A stretch of DNA of 64,000 bases from positions 1-64,000 of the forward strand of contig NZ_JNXI01000004.1 of assembly GCF_000717055.1 (NCBI RefSeq), given 5' to 3'. Positions 34,701 through 41,928 of this stretch are shown here, in pieces; within the stretch, counting starts at the first letter, position 1, and each line of letters begins with the position of its first letter. Under the pieces are notes generated by a model that searched no databases, had not been told where the DNA came from, and worked only from the letters and a program-made list of their open reading frames with translations. The stretch comes from Streptomyces iakyrus. Lineage in GTDB: Bacteria; Actinomycetota; Actinomycetes; Streptomycetales; Streptomycetaceae. Made by a program: the position numbers and the translations under genes.

Positions 34701-35479
34701 AGGCCAAGGTCCTCGCCACCCTCGACGAGACCACCTACCAGGGCGGCACCATGAAGGGCGACCACCCGATCGCCTGGTGCCAGAGCTACGGCGGCGGCCG
34801 CTCCTTCTACACCGGCGGCGGCCACACCAAGGAGTCCTACGCCGAAGAGGCCTTCCGGGCCCACCTGCTCGGCGGCCTCCAGTACGCCACCGGCCAGGTG
34901 AAGGCGGACTGCAAGCCGGGCAAGGACTACCGGACGATCTTCAACGGCCAGACCCTGGACGGCTGGAAGCAGGCCGGACCCGGCAAGTTCACCGTCAAGG
35001 ACGGCGTCATGGAGTCCGAGGGCGGCATGGGTCTGCTCTGGTACCAGGCCAAGGAGCTGAAGTCGTACTCCCTCAAGCTTGACTGGAAGATGCGGGGCGA
35101 CGACAACTCCGGGATCTTCGTGGGCTTCCCCGCCTCCGACGACCCCTGGTCCGCGGTGAACAAGGGCTACGAGATCCAGATCGACGCCACCGACGCCGCC
35201 GACCGCACCACGGGCTCCGTCTACTCCTTCAAGTCGGCCAACACCAAGGCCCGTGACCAGGTCCTGCGGCCGCCCGGCCAGTGGAACTCCTACGAGATCA
35301 AGGTCCAGGGCGAACGCCTCCAGGTGTTCCTCAACGGAGTCAAGATCAACGACTTCACCAACAAGGACCCCCAGCGGAGCCTGACCGACGGCTACATCGG
35401 CCTGCAGAACCACGGCGCCGCCGACCATGTCTCCTTCCGCAACATCCAGCTCAAGGAACTGCCCGTCCAGGGCCAGTGA
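31757..35479 (+). CDS. Giant secreted protein: GSDH propeller, PKD, CBM6, ThuA and 3-keto-disaccharide hydrolase (DUF1080) domains
   Basis: 1240 residues from a GTG with a GGAGG site. A signal peptide ends near VAGAHPG (about 36). Domains in order: a sorbosone/glucose-dehydrogenase-like beta-propeller (about 55-505, with GLQGVGIDPDF, CCHVGGDIDFDADGNLY and YAMGFRNPFRMSVD); a PKD domain (about 512-592, YSWDFGDGTKGEG); a CBM6-like sugar-binding domain (about 669-821, INDGDWISF); a ThuA domain (about 831-1048, VFSKTAGFRHDSIPAGIAAL, GGGYMGIHAAADTEYDW, HPIAWCQSYGGGRSFYTGGGH); and a DUF1080 domain (about 1056-1238, TIFNGQTLDGW, GIFVGFP, WNSYEIKVQGERLQVFLNGVKIND). DUF1080 enzymes cleave 3-keto-glycosides; ThuA takes part in 3-keto-disaccharide metabolism. 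The protein therefore probably oxidises and/or cuts glycosides outside the cell. Confidence 0.88.
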   Translation: MHRTRPRSTATPRRPGLRTAVALFTGLLLAVGTPATVAGAHPGHPEHDEPAAAEGQFQQVPLAKGEPETGEPMSLAVLPDRSVLHTSRDGTLRLTDQGGVTKVAGKLDVYSHDEEGLQGVGIDPDFKNNRAIYLYYAPPLDTPAGDAPETGTAEDFKKFDGVNRLSRFVLNANGTLNMSSEKKVLDVAASRGICCHVGGDIDFDADGNLYLSTGDDTNPFASDGYTPIDDRPNRNPAFDARRSSGNTNDLRGKILRIKVAEDGSYTVPEGNLFAPGTEKTRPEIYAMGFRNPFRMSVDDKTGTVYVGDYGPDAGAADPKRGPGGQVEFAKVTEPANFGWPFCTGDNDAYVDYDFATKESGEPFDCAAPKNTSPYNTGLTDLPPAQAAWIPYDGGSLPEFGSGSESPMAGPVYRYDPELNSSVKFPEAYDGDFFAGEFGRRWIKRIEQDGDGSVAKINDFPWTGTQIMDMEFGPDGALYVLDYGVSWFQGDENSALYRIENAEDGFSPIAEVNADKTSGAAGLKVKFTASAKDADSTDLTYSWDFGDGTKGEGLNPAHRYKKVGTYSATFTAKDPEGNTGNASIRIVVGNTEPKVRIDIPGNGALAEFGKPVPFKVTVTDPEEAVDCSKVKVTYSLGHDSHAHELTSEMGCEGTLTPPPGDGGHDPNANIYGVVGAGYTDGGANGQEELTGTARTVLQPLHRQGEHFSTQSGVSVITKTGANGGKTVGDINDGDWISFTPYRFDGQKKMTVRASSGGAGGFVELRTGSPDGPLHGSAYIPPTGGWETFQNVDVPLRSLPKKTTDIYLVFKGGEGALFDVDDFEFSKQPFKGGKKVLVFSKTAGFRHDSIPAGIAALKELGGPAGITVDATEEARQFTTANLAKYDAVAFLSTTGDVLNAEQQKAFENYVAGGGGYMGIHAAADTEYDWEFYGGLVGAYFDSHPAIQKATVRVEDHDHPSTGHLDDAWERTDEWYNYRTNPRDKAKVLATLDETTYQGGTMKGDHPIAWCQSYGGGRSFYTGGGHTKESYAEEAFRAHLLGGLQYATGQVKADCKPGKDYRTIFNGQTLDGWKQAGPGKFTVKDGVMESEGGMGLLWYQAKELKSYSLKLDWKMRGDDNSGIFVGFPASDDPWSAVNKGYEIQIDATDAADRTTGSVYSFKSANTKARDQVLRPPGQWNSYEIKVQGERLQVFLNGVKINDFTNKDPQRSLTDGYIGLQNHGAADHVSFRNIQLKELPVQGQ

Positions 35480-35483
35480 ACGG

Positions 35484-35517
35484 CGGCGGGCGGGGGACGC
35501 CGGACCCCCGCCCGCCG
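35484..35517 (+). terminator. Hairpin after the giant sugar enzyme
   Basis: CGGCGGGCGGGGG (35484-35496) pairs perfectly with CCCCCGCCCGCCG (35505-35517) across an 8-nt loop, separating this gene from the Ebo operon. Confidence 0.65.
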
Positions 35518-35559
35518 TCTCCGTCCCCCCGGGGCTCGCGCACGATCAGGAGGCTGCCC

Positions 35560-36780
35560 ATGTCCGCGTCCCTCTCCCGACCGCGTGTGGGGGTGTGGCT
35601 GATCGGAGCCAGAGGTTCCGTCGCCACCACCGTCGTCACGGGGTGCGCCGCCGTCACCGCGGGCCTGCACCCGCCCACCGGCATGGTCACCGAGACACCA
35701 GCGTTCACCGACAGCGGCCTGCCCGCGCTGTCCGACCTCGTCTTCGGCGGTCACGACACCCTCGACTGCCCCCTGCCCAAACGTGCCGAGACCCTCACCG
35801 CCGGCGGCGTCCTCCCCCCGGGCGTCGCCACCGCCGTCTCGGCCGAACTGGCCATCGCCGACCGGGAGATCCGACCCGGCGGCCCCACACCGGGGGACAC
35901 CAGGAGCGAGGCCGAACTGATCACGGCCTTCGCCGGCGACCTACGCGACTTCATGCACCGCCACGCACTGGAACGGGCCGTGGTCGTGAACGTCGCCTCC
36001 ACCGAACCCGCCTCCCAAGGGCCCGGCGCCCCGCTCCCGGCCAGCACCCTCTACGCCCTCGCGGCCCTGCGCGCCGGCTGCCCCTACGTCAACTTCACCC
36101 CCTCCGAGGGCATGCACCACCCCGTCGCCGCCCGCGCGGCCGAGCACAGCGGCCTGCCGTACGCCGGCCGGGACGGCAAGACCGGGCAGACGCTGCTGCG
36201 AGCCGTGCTGGGCCCGATGTTCGCGCAGCGGGCGCTGAGGGTCCGGGCCTGGTCCGGCACGAACCTGCTCGGCGGCGGAGACGGCGCGGCTCTCGCCGAC
36301 CCGGCCGCCGCCGCGGCGAAGAACGCGGGCAAGGAACGCGTCCTCGCCGACACCCTCGGTACCGTCCCCGAGGGCGAGGTTCACATCGACGATGTCCCCG
36401 CCCTCGGCGACTGGAAGACCGCCTGGGACCACATCGCCTTCGACGGCTTCCTCGGCACCCGCATGATCCTCCAGACCACCTGGCAGGGCTGCGACTCGGC
36501 CCTCGCGGCACCCCTGGTACTCGACCTGGCCCGCCTGACCGCCCGCGCCCACGAGGCAGGGCTGTCCGGTCCGCTCGGCGCGCTCGGCTTCTATTTCAAG
36601 GACCCGGTGGGGGAGGGACCCGCGGGCTTGTCCGAGCAGTACGAGGAACTGCTCCGCTTCGGGCAGAGCCTCGGGCGGGCGGATGGAGAGGGCCGTGGGG
36701 CGCGGTCGGTGACGGACGCCGAGGAGAGGGAGACGGGGGGGCGGGAGACAGGGGAGTGGGAGACGGGGGAAGCGCTGTGA
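35560..36780 (+). CDS. Inositol-3-phosphate synthase-like protein (first gene of the Ebo-type operon)
   Basis: 406 residues. The NAD-binding Rossmann motif VWLIGARGSVATT starts at about 12. Conserved inositol-phosphate-synthase blocks are present: GKTGQTLLRAVLGPMF, NLLGGGDGAAL, the Lys-containing DDVPALGDWKTAWDHI, and CDSALAAPLVLDLARLT. The family cyclises glucose 6-phosphate to a carbocycle through an NAD-linked oxidation. It is distinct from the classical mycobacterial Ino1 in length and motif details, so the substrate may differ. The C-terminal tail is a short acidic repeat (ETGGRETGEWETGEAL). The stop overlaps the next start (GTGA). Confidence 0.85.
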   Translation: MSASLSRPRVGVWLIGARGSVATTVVTGCAAVTAGLHPPTGMVTETPAFTDSGLPALSDLVFGGHDTLDCPLPKRAETLTAGGVLPPGVATAVSAELAIADREIRPGGPTPGDTRSEAELITAFAGDLRDFMHRHALERAVVVNVASTEPASQGPGAPLPASTLYALAALRAGCPYVNFTPSEGMHHPVAARAAEHSGLPYAGRDGKTGQTLLRAVLGPMFAQRALRVRAWSGTNLLGGGDGAALADPAAAAAKNAGKERVLADTLGTVPEGEVHIDDVPALGDWKTAWDHIAFDGFLGTRMILQTTWQGCDSALAAPLVLDLARLTARAHEAGLSGPLGALGFYFKDPVGEGPAGLSEQYEELLRFGQSLGRADGEGRGARSVTDAEERETGGRETGEWETGEAL

Positions 36781-37946
36781 CACTGCGCCGGAGTCCTTGC
36801 GGGTGCCGCGACGGGGCGCCCGGGGGCGCTGCCTCCGGAGGCAGCGCCAGTGGCAATCCTGGAGGCGGTGCCAGTGGTGCCGACGCTGGTGTTGGCAGTG
36901 GCGCCGACGGCGGCGTTGCCAGCGGCTCCGACGGCGGCGTTGTCAGTGGTGCCGCTGATGGCACGGCCCCCTGCGCATGCGCAGGCCGCCGCTCGCGGCG
37001 TAGCCGGGCCTGGGCCGAACTCCTGCGTCTGCCCGCCTTGTTCAGCGTCCCCGGGGACGCCCTGGCCGGCGTGGCCGCCACCGGTTCGGCACCCGGCTCC
37101 CGCACCCTGCTCGCCATCGGTTCCTCCCTCTGCCTCTACGAAGCCGGCATGGCCCTCAACGACTGGGCGGACCGCGACATCGACGCCGTCGAACGTCCGC
37201 ACCGCCCCCTGCCCTCCGGCCGCGTCCGGCCCGCCGCGGCGCTCACTGCGGCCTGCGCCCTCACCGGTGCCGGACTGGCCCTGGCCGCGCGCGCGGGCCG
37301 CCCGGCCCTGGCCGTAGCCGTGCCTCTGGCGGCGACCGTCTGGGTGTACGACCTCGGGCTGAAGCACACGCCCGCCGGACCCGTGGCCATGGGCGCGGCC
37401 CGCGGCCTCGACCTGCTCCTGGGAGCCGCGGCCACGACGGGCCGTGCCCGCCCCGCCCTGCCCTCCGCGGCCCTCCTCGGCACCCACACCCTGGCCGTCA
37501 CCACGGTCTCCCGCCAGGAGGCCCAGGGCGGCTCACCGCTGACCCCCCTGGCGGCCCTCGCGACGACGGCCCTGCTGACCCGACAAGTGACGCGTCGCTC
37601 CGCCCCGCCGACAAGAGGCCACGGTGCGCCGGCCAAGGACACTGGGACCGCCTCTGCGCTGAAGGGTCCCCGAAGGCCGCCCCGGAACCCAGGGCAGGAG
37701 TCCGCGGCGCTGCTCACCACCGCCCTCGGAGCCGCCTACGCGGCGACGACCGCCCGCCCCTACTTCCACGCCGCCCTGAATCCCTCACCCCCGCTCACCC
37801 AACGCGCTGTCGGCGCCGGCATCCGCGCGACCATCCCCCTCCAGGCCACCCTGGTCGCCCGCTCCCGGAGCACGGCCACCGCCCTCCTCATCGCGGCCCT
37901 GGCCCCACTCGGAGCGAGGTTCGCGAAGAAGGTGAGCGTCACATGA
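36777..37946 (+). CDS. UbiA-family prenyltransferase (EboC-like, SCO3242 type) with a repeat-expanded N-terminus
   Basis: 389 residues. The prenyl-diphosphate motif NDWADRDIDAVERPHRPLPSG lies at about 126-146, with several hydrophobic helices after it. UbiA enzymes attach a prenyl chain to a ring acceptor in the membrane. The first 75 residues are low-complexity Gly/Ser/Ala/Asp, built from an 8-residue repeat. A hydrophilic loop at about 273-306 (from RSAPPTRGHGAP to RNPGQ) uses rare codons (AGA, AGG, CGA), so both regions look inserted. The start overlaps the upstream stop (GTGA). Confidence 0.85.
   Translation: MTLRRSPCGCRDGAPGGAASGGSASGNPGGGASGADAGVGSGADGGVASGSDGGVVSGAADGTAPCACAGRRSRRSRAWAELLRLPALFSVPGDALAGVAATGSAPGSRTLLAIGSSLCLYEAGMALNDWADRDIDAVERPHRPLPSGRVRPAAALTAACALTGAGLALAARAGRPALAVAVPLAATVWVYDLGLKHTPAGPVAMGAARGLDLLLGAAATTGRARPALPSAALLGTHTLAVTTVSRQEAQGGSPLTPLAALATTALLTRQVTRRSAPPTRGHGAPAKDTGTASALKGPRRPPRNPGQESAALLTTALGAAYAATTARPYFHAALNPSPPLTQRAVGAGIRATIPLQATLVARSRSTATALLIAALAPLGARFAKKVSVT
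36825..36848. repeat. Perfect 24-bp palindrome inside the UbiA gene
   Basis: GGCGCTGCCTCC is followed immediately by its inverse complement GGAGGCAGCGCC. It lies just before the 24-bp tandem repeat. Confidence 0.85.
36864..36959 (+). repeat. Four tandem 24-bp repeats coding an 8-residue unit
   Basis: Four imperfect copies of a 24-bp unit are read in frame as GGASGADA, GVGSGADG, GVASGSDG and GVVSGAAD near the start of the UbiA protein. Confidence 0.85.
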
Positions 37947-38077
37947 GCCCCGAAGCCCGGATCTCGGAGAGCAGCGAGGCCGGCGCCTCACACGCGACTC
38001 GGGCTGTCTCTCCCCCCACCCCCACTCAGGGCCCTGCCTCCACGGCCGGACGACAACTGGGATACTGCCGTGTCTGA
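37943..38077 (+). CDS. Possible 44-residue coupling ORF between UbiA and the next isomerase
   Basis: The ATG overlaps the UbiA stop (ATGA) and the stop overlaps the GTG of the next gene by 8 bp, the geometry expected of a translational bridge. The product, starting MSPEARISESSEAG, is hydrophilic and matches nothing I know. It may be only a ribosome bridge or the relic of a longer N-terminus of the next gene in another frame. Confidence 0.3.
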   Translation: MSPEARISESSEAGASHATRAVSPPTPTQGPASTAGRQLGYCRV

Positions 38078-39089
38078 CACCCCCTCCGTGCGGGCCGCCG
38101 CCTCGCCCAACGCCGCTCCTGCCACCACCACCGCCCCGCCGGGCGGCACCCTCCCTTCCCTCCGCTTCGGCTACGGCACCAACGGTCTCGCCGATCTCCG
38201 GCTCGACGACGCCCTCGCGCTCCTCGCCGACCTTGGCTACGACGGCGTCGGACTGACCCTCGACCACATGCACCTCGACCCGCTCGCTCCCGACCTCGCC
38301 ACCCGCACCCGCCGGGTCGCACAGCGGCTGGACTCGCTCGGGCTGGGCGTCACCGTCGAGACGGGTGCCCGCTATGTGCTCGACCCTCGCCGCAAGCACG
38401 GCCCGTCCCTGCTGGACCCGGACCCCGACGACCGGGCCCGCCGCACCGACCTGCTCGCCCGGGCCGTCCGGGTCGCCGCCGACCTCGGCGCGCACGCGGT
38501 TCACTGCTTCAGCGGAACCGTGCCGGCGGGAACCGACACCGAGACCGCGTGGAAGCGCCTCGCCGAGTCCCTCGCTCCCGTCCTGGACGCCGCCGCCCGC
38601 GCGGGCGTCCCGCTCGCCGTCGAACCCGAGCCGGGCCACCTCCTCGCCACCCTGGCCGACTTCCACCACCTCCGCCGTGCCCTCGGCGACCCCGAACTCC
38701 TCGGCCTCACCCTGGACATCGGCCACTGTCAGTGCCTCGAACCCTTCTCTCCCGCCGACTGCGTGCGGGCCGCCGCCCCCTGGCTGCGACACGTCCAGAT
38801 CGAGGACATGCGCCGCGGCGTCCACGAACACCTCCCGTTCGGCGAGGGGGAGATCGACTTCCCGCCGGTCCTCGCGGCCCTCGCCGCCACCGGCTACCAG
38901 GGCCTGGCCGTCGTCGAACTGCCCCGCCACTCGCACGCCGGCCCTCACTTCGCCGCGCACTCCCTGCCGTTCCTCCGTCAGGCCGAGCGGACCGCGGCCA
39001 CCGCGCAGCCCGGCCCCGCCGAGGCCCTCCAGCAGACCGCGCCACCCCACGGCGCTCCCTCCACCGCCCCTGAAGGGAGCAGCAGATGA
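38070..39089 (+). CDS. Sugar phosphate isomerase/epimerase-like TIM barrel in the Ebo operon
   Basis: 339 residues from a GTG. TIM-barrel motifs FGYGTNGLADLRLDDALALLADLGYDGVGLTLDHMHLDP, then PLAVEPEPGHLL (Glu), LTLDIGHCQCLEP (Asp, His) and VHEHLPFGEGEIDFPPVLAAL give the metal-site residues of the AP_endonuc_2 family. The 28 N-terminal residues are Ala/Pro/Thr-rich linker. Enzymes of this fold rearrange or eliminate keto-sugars and cyclitols; here it may process the product of the cyclase at 35560. Confidence 0.88.
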   Translation: MSDTPSVRAAASPNAAPATTTAPPGGTLPSLRFGYGTNGLADLRLDDALALLADLGYDGVGLTLDHMHLDPLAPDLATRTRRVAQRLDSLGLGVTVETGARYVLDPRRKHGPSLLDPDPDDRARRTDLLARAVRVAADLGAHAVHCFSGTVPAGTDTETAWKRLAESLAPVLDAAARAGVPLAVEPEPGHLLATLADFHHLRRALGDPELLGLTLDIGHCQCLEPFSPADCVRAAAPWLRHVQIEDMRRGVHEHLPFGEGEIDFPPVLAALAATGYQGLAVVELPRHSHAGPHFAAHSLPFLRQAERTAATAQPGPAEALQQTAPPHGAPSTAPEGSSR

Positions 39090-39844
39090 GCCACCCCCGC
39101 ACCACTCCCACGGCGAGAACCGAGAGCGCCCAGGACGCCCAGGGCGCCAGAACCCACACCGGCGAATCCACCCCTGCCACCGCCTCCACCTCTCCCCCTC
39201 CCTCCCTCACAGACCTCCGCGACCACCTCACCACCCACCTGGACCCACCAGCCCGCACCTGGCTCGACCACGCCCTCGACGAGGCGGCCGCCCACCCCGG
39301 CCTCCACGGGCCCATCTCCGTATGGGAGCTGCGGCTCGCCGAAGCCGGCCGGCGCTGCGGCCCCGCACACGCCGACGCCGCACGGGTCCTGATCCTCGAC
39401 GCGGCCCGCGCCGGCACCGACGCGCTGACCCGGGTGTACTTCCAGGGCACCGCCGACGAGCGCAGAGCCGTGCTGCACGCCCTGCCCCACCTCGTGTCCG
39501 GCCCGGGCGCCCTCCCGCTGATCGAGGACGCCCTGCGCACCAACGACACCCGGCTCCTCAGCGCCGCCGTCGGCCCCTACGCCGCCCGGCACCTGACGGC
39601 CCACGCCTGGCGTCATGCCGTGCTGAAGTGCCTGTTCACCGGCGTCCCCGTGGACCACGTGGCGGACCTGCCCCGGCGTGCCGCCGGCGACGGCGAACTC
39701 GCCCGCATGCTGGCCGACTACGCCGCCGAACGCACCGCCGCCGGCCGCTCCGTCCCCGAGGACCTGTACCGCGTCCTGGACCTGACCGAGTCCGTCACCC
39801 CGGCTGCTCCTGGCACGGACCACCCCCACGGCAAGGAGTCCTGA
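39086..39844 (+). CDS. eboA: EboA-domain protein
   Basis: 252 residues, helical and soluble, with a Thr/Pro/Ser-rich head (1-45). The EboA-type core reads WLDHALDEAAAHPG, YFQGTADERRAVLHALPHL and NDTRLLSAAVGPYAARHL, then HAVLKCLFTGVPVDHVADLPRRA. EboA has no known enzyme activity; in algal, bacteroidetal and cyanobacterial operons it travels with EboB-F and is linked to metabolite export or processing. It overlaps both neighbours (ATGA and TGATG), so expression is tightly coupled. Confidence 0.85.
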   Translation: MSHPRTTPTARTESAQDAQGARTHTGESTPATASTSPPPSLTDLRDHLTTHLDPPARTWLDHALDEAAAHPGLHGPISVWELRLAEAGRRCGPAHADAARVLILDAARAGTDALTRVYFQGTADERRAVLHALPHLVSGPGALPLIEDALRTNDTRLLSAAVGPYAARHLTAHAWRHAVLKCLFTGVPVDHVADLPRRAAGDGELARMLADYAAERTAAGRSVPEDLYRVLDLTESVTPAAPGTDHPHGKES

Positions 39845-40755
39845 TGCGCATCTTCGACCCCCACATCCACATGACGTCCCGGACCACCGACGACTACGAG
39901 GCCATGTACGCCGCCGGTGTGCGTGCCGTCGTCGAGCCGTCCTTCTGGCTGGGCCAGCCCCGGACCTCGCCTGCCTCCTTCCGTGACTACTTCGACTCCC
40001 TCCTCGGCTGGGAGCCCTTCCGTGCAGCGCAGTACGGCATCGCCCACCACTGCACGATCGCCCTCAATCCCAAGGAGGCGAACGACCCGCGCTGCACGCC
40101 CGTCCTCGACGAGCTGCCCCGCTATCTCGTGAAGGACAACGTCGTGGCCGTCGGGGAGATCGGCTATGACTCGATGACCCCCGCGGAGGACACCGCCCTC
40201 GCGGCGCAACTGCAACTCGCGGCCGACCACGGACTGCCCGCCCTCGTGCACACCCCCCACCGCGACAAGCTCGCCGGGCTGCGCCGCACCCTCGACGTCG
40301 TCCGGGAGTCCGCCCTGCCCGCGGACCGCGTCCTCGTCGACCACCTCAACGAGACGACCGTCAAGGAGGCCAGGGACAGCGGCTGCTGGCTGGGCTTCTC
40401 CGTCTATCCCGACACCAAGATGGACGAGGAACGCATGATCGCGATCCTGCGCTCCCACGGGACCGAACAGGTCCTGGTGAACTCCGCCGCCGACTGGGGC
40501 AAGAGCGACCCCCTCAAGACCCGCAAGGTCGGCGACCTGATGCTCGCCGAGGGCTTCGACGAGGACGACGTCGACCAGGTGCTGTGGCGCAACCCCGTCG
40601 CCTTCTACGGACTCAGCGGCCGCCTCAACCTGGACGTCACCGGGACGGAGACCACCCACGAGGGCAACTCCATCCTGCGCGGGGTCCCGCGGGAGCCGCA
40701 CGAGCCGCTCACCGGCTCCGGCACGCCGGCACGCGTGACCCCCGCGGAGGCGTGA
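39844..40755 (+). CDS. eboB: TatD-family metal-dependent hydrolase (EboB)
   Basis: 303 residues. Amidohydrolase-fold metal ligands are seen in order: FDPHIHM (His-x-His at about 7-9), VGEIGYD (Glu, about 104), LVHTPHR (His), VDHLNE (His) and VNSAADWG (Asp). TatD proteins are usually nucleases or hydrolases of unknown small substrates; the EboB branch is a separate group found in Ebo operons. It starts within the EboA stop codon. Confidence 0.88.
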   Translation: MRIFDPHIHMTSRTTDDYEAMYAAGVRAVVEPSFWLGQPRTSPASFRDYFDSLLGWEPFRAAQYGIAHHCTIALNPKEANDPRCTPVLDELPRYLVKDNVVAVGEIGYDSMTPAEDTALAAQLQLAADHGLPALVHTPHRDKLAGLRRTLDVVRESALPADRVLVDHLNETTVKEARDSGCWLGFSVYPDTKMDEERMIAILRSHGTEQVLVNSAADWGKSDPLKTRKVGDLMLAEGFDEDDVDQVLWRNPVAFYGLSGRLNLDVTGTETTHEGNSILRGVPREPHEPLTGSGTPARVTPAEA

Positions 40756-40758
40756 ACC

Positions 40759-41928
40759 ATGCGCTTCCGCCACCCCGACGGATCCACCGTCCACCTCGCC
40801 TACTGCACCAACGTCCATCCTGCCGAGACCCTCGACGGCGTCCTCGCCCAGCTCCGTGACCACTGCGAACCCGTCCGTCGCCGCCTGGGCCGCGACCGGC
40901 TCGGCATCGGACTGTGGCTGGCCAAGAACGCCGCCCACGCCCTCGTCACCGACCCCTCCACACTGCGTGGGCTGCGCACCGAGCTGGACCGGCGCGGTCT
41001 CGAAGTCGTCACCCTCAACGGCTTTCCCTATGAGGGCTTCGGCGCCGAGGAGGTCAAGTACCGCGTCTACAAGCCGGACTGGGCCGACCCCGAACGCCTC
41101 GACCACACCACCGCCCTGGCCCGCGTCCTCGCCGGGCTCCTTCCCGACGACGTCACCGACGGGACCATCTCCACCCTGCCCCTCGCCTGGCGCACCGCGT
41201 TCGACGACGAACACGCGGACACCGCCCGCACCGCGCTGCGCACCCTCGCCGAACGCCTCGACGCCATAGAGGAGCTGACCGGCCGCTCCATCCGCGTCGG
41301 CCTGGAACCGGAGCCCGGCTGCGTCGTCGAGACCACCCGCGACGCCATCGCCCCGCTCGCCGCGATCGGCCACGACCGCATCGGCATCTGCGTCGACACC
41401 TGCCATCTCGCCACCTCCTTCGAAGATCCGCACGCCGCCTTCGACGCCCTCACCGAGGCGCGCGTCCCCGTCGTCAAATCCCAGCTCTCCGCCGCCCTGC
41501 ACGCCGAACACCCCCATCTCCCCGGCGTCCGTGAGGCTCTCGCCGCCTTCGCCGAACCCCGCTTCCTGCACCAGACCCGCACCGCCACAGCGGCCGGCCT
41601 GCGCGCCACGGACGACCTCGACGAGGCCCTCGCCGGGCACGCCCTGCCGGACGCCTCACCCTGGCGCGCCCACTTCCACGTCCCGCTGCACGCGGCCCCC
41701 GCCGCGCCCCTCACCTCCACCCTCCCGGTTCTGAAGTCCGCACTGACCCGGCTCGTCGGCGGCCCGGCCCCGCTCACCCGCCACCTGGAGGTCGAGACCT
41801 ACACCTGGCAGGCCCTCCCGCCCGAGTCGCGCCCCAGGAGCCGCACCCAGCTCGCCGAGGGCATCGCAGCCGAACTCACCCTCGCCCGCGACCTGCTGAC
41901 CGACCTCGGCCTGAAGGAGCTGCCATGA
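40759..41928 (+). CDS. eboE: EboE-type TIM-barrel protein (metabolite traffic protein EboE)
   Basis: 389 residues. HLAYCTNVHPAETLDGVLAQL at the start is the EboE hallmark. The xylose-isomerase-like barrel continues with TLNGFPYEGFG, IRVGLEPEPGCVVET (Glu), IGICVDTCHLATSFEDP (Asp, His) and LHQTRTATAAGL, ending in LEVETYTWQALPP. The fold predicts a metal-dependent isomerase or epimerase acting on a sugar- or cyclitol-like group. It lies 3 bp after the TatD stop and overlaps the phosphodiesterase by 4 bp. Confidence 0.88.
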   Translation: MRFRHPDGSTVHLAYCTNVHPAETLDGVLAQLRDHCEPVRRRLGRDRLGIGLWLAKNAAHALVTDPSTLRGLRTELDRRGLEVVTLNGFPYEGFGAEEVKYRVYKPDWADPERLDHTTALARVLAGLLPDDVTDGTISTLPLAWRTAFDDEHADTARTALRTLAERLDAIEELTGRSIRVGLEPEPGCVVETTRDAIAPLAAIGHDRIGICVDTCHLATSFEDPHAAFDALTEARVPVVKSQLSAALHAEHPHLPGVREALAAFAEPRFLHQTRTATAAGLRATDDLDEALAGHALPDASPWRAHFHVPLHAAPAAPLTSTLPVLKSALTRLVGGPAPLTRHLEVETYTWQALPPESRPRSRTQLAEGIAAELTLARDLLTDLGLKELP

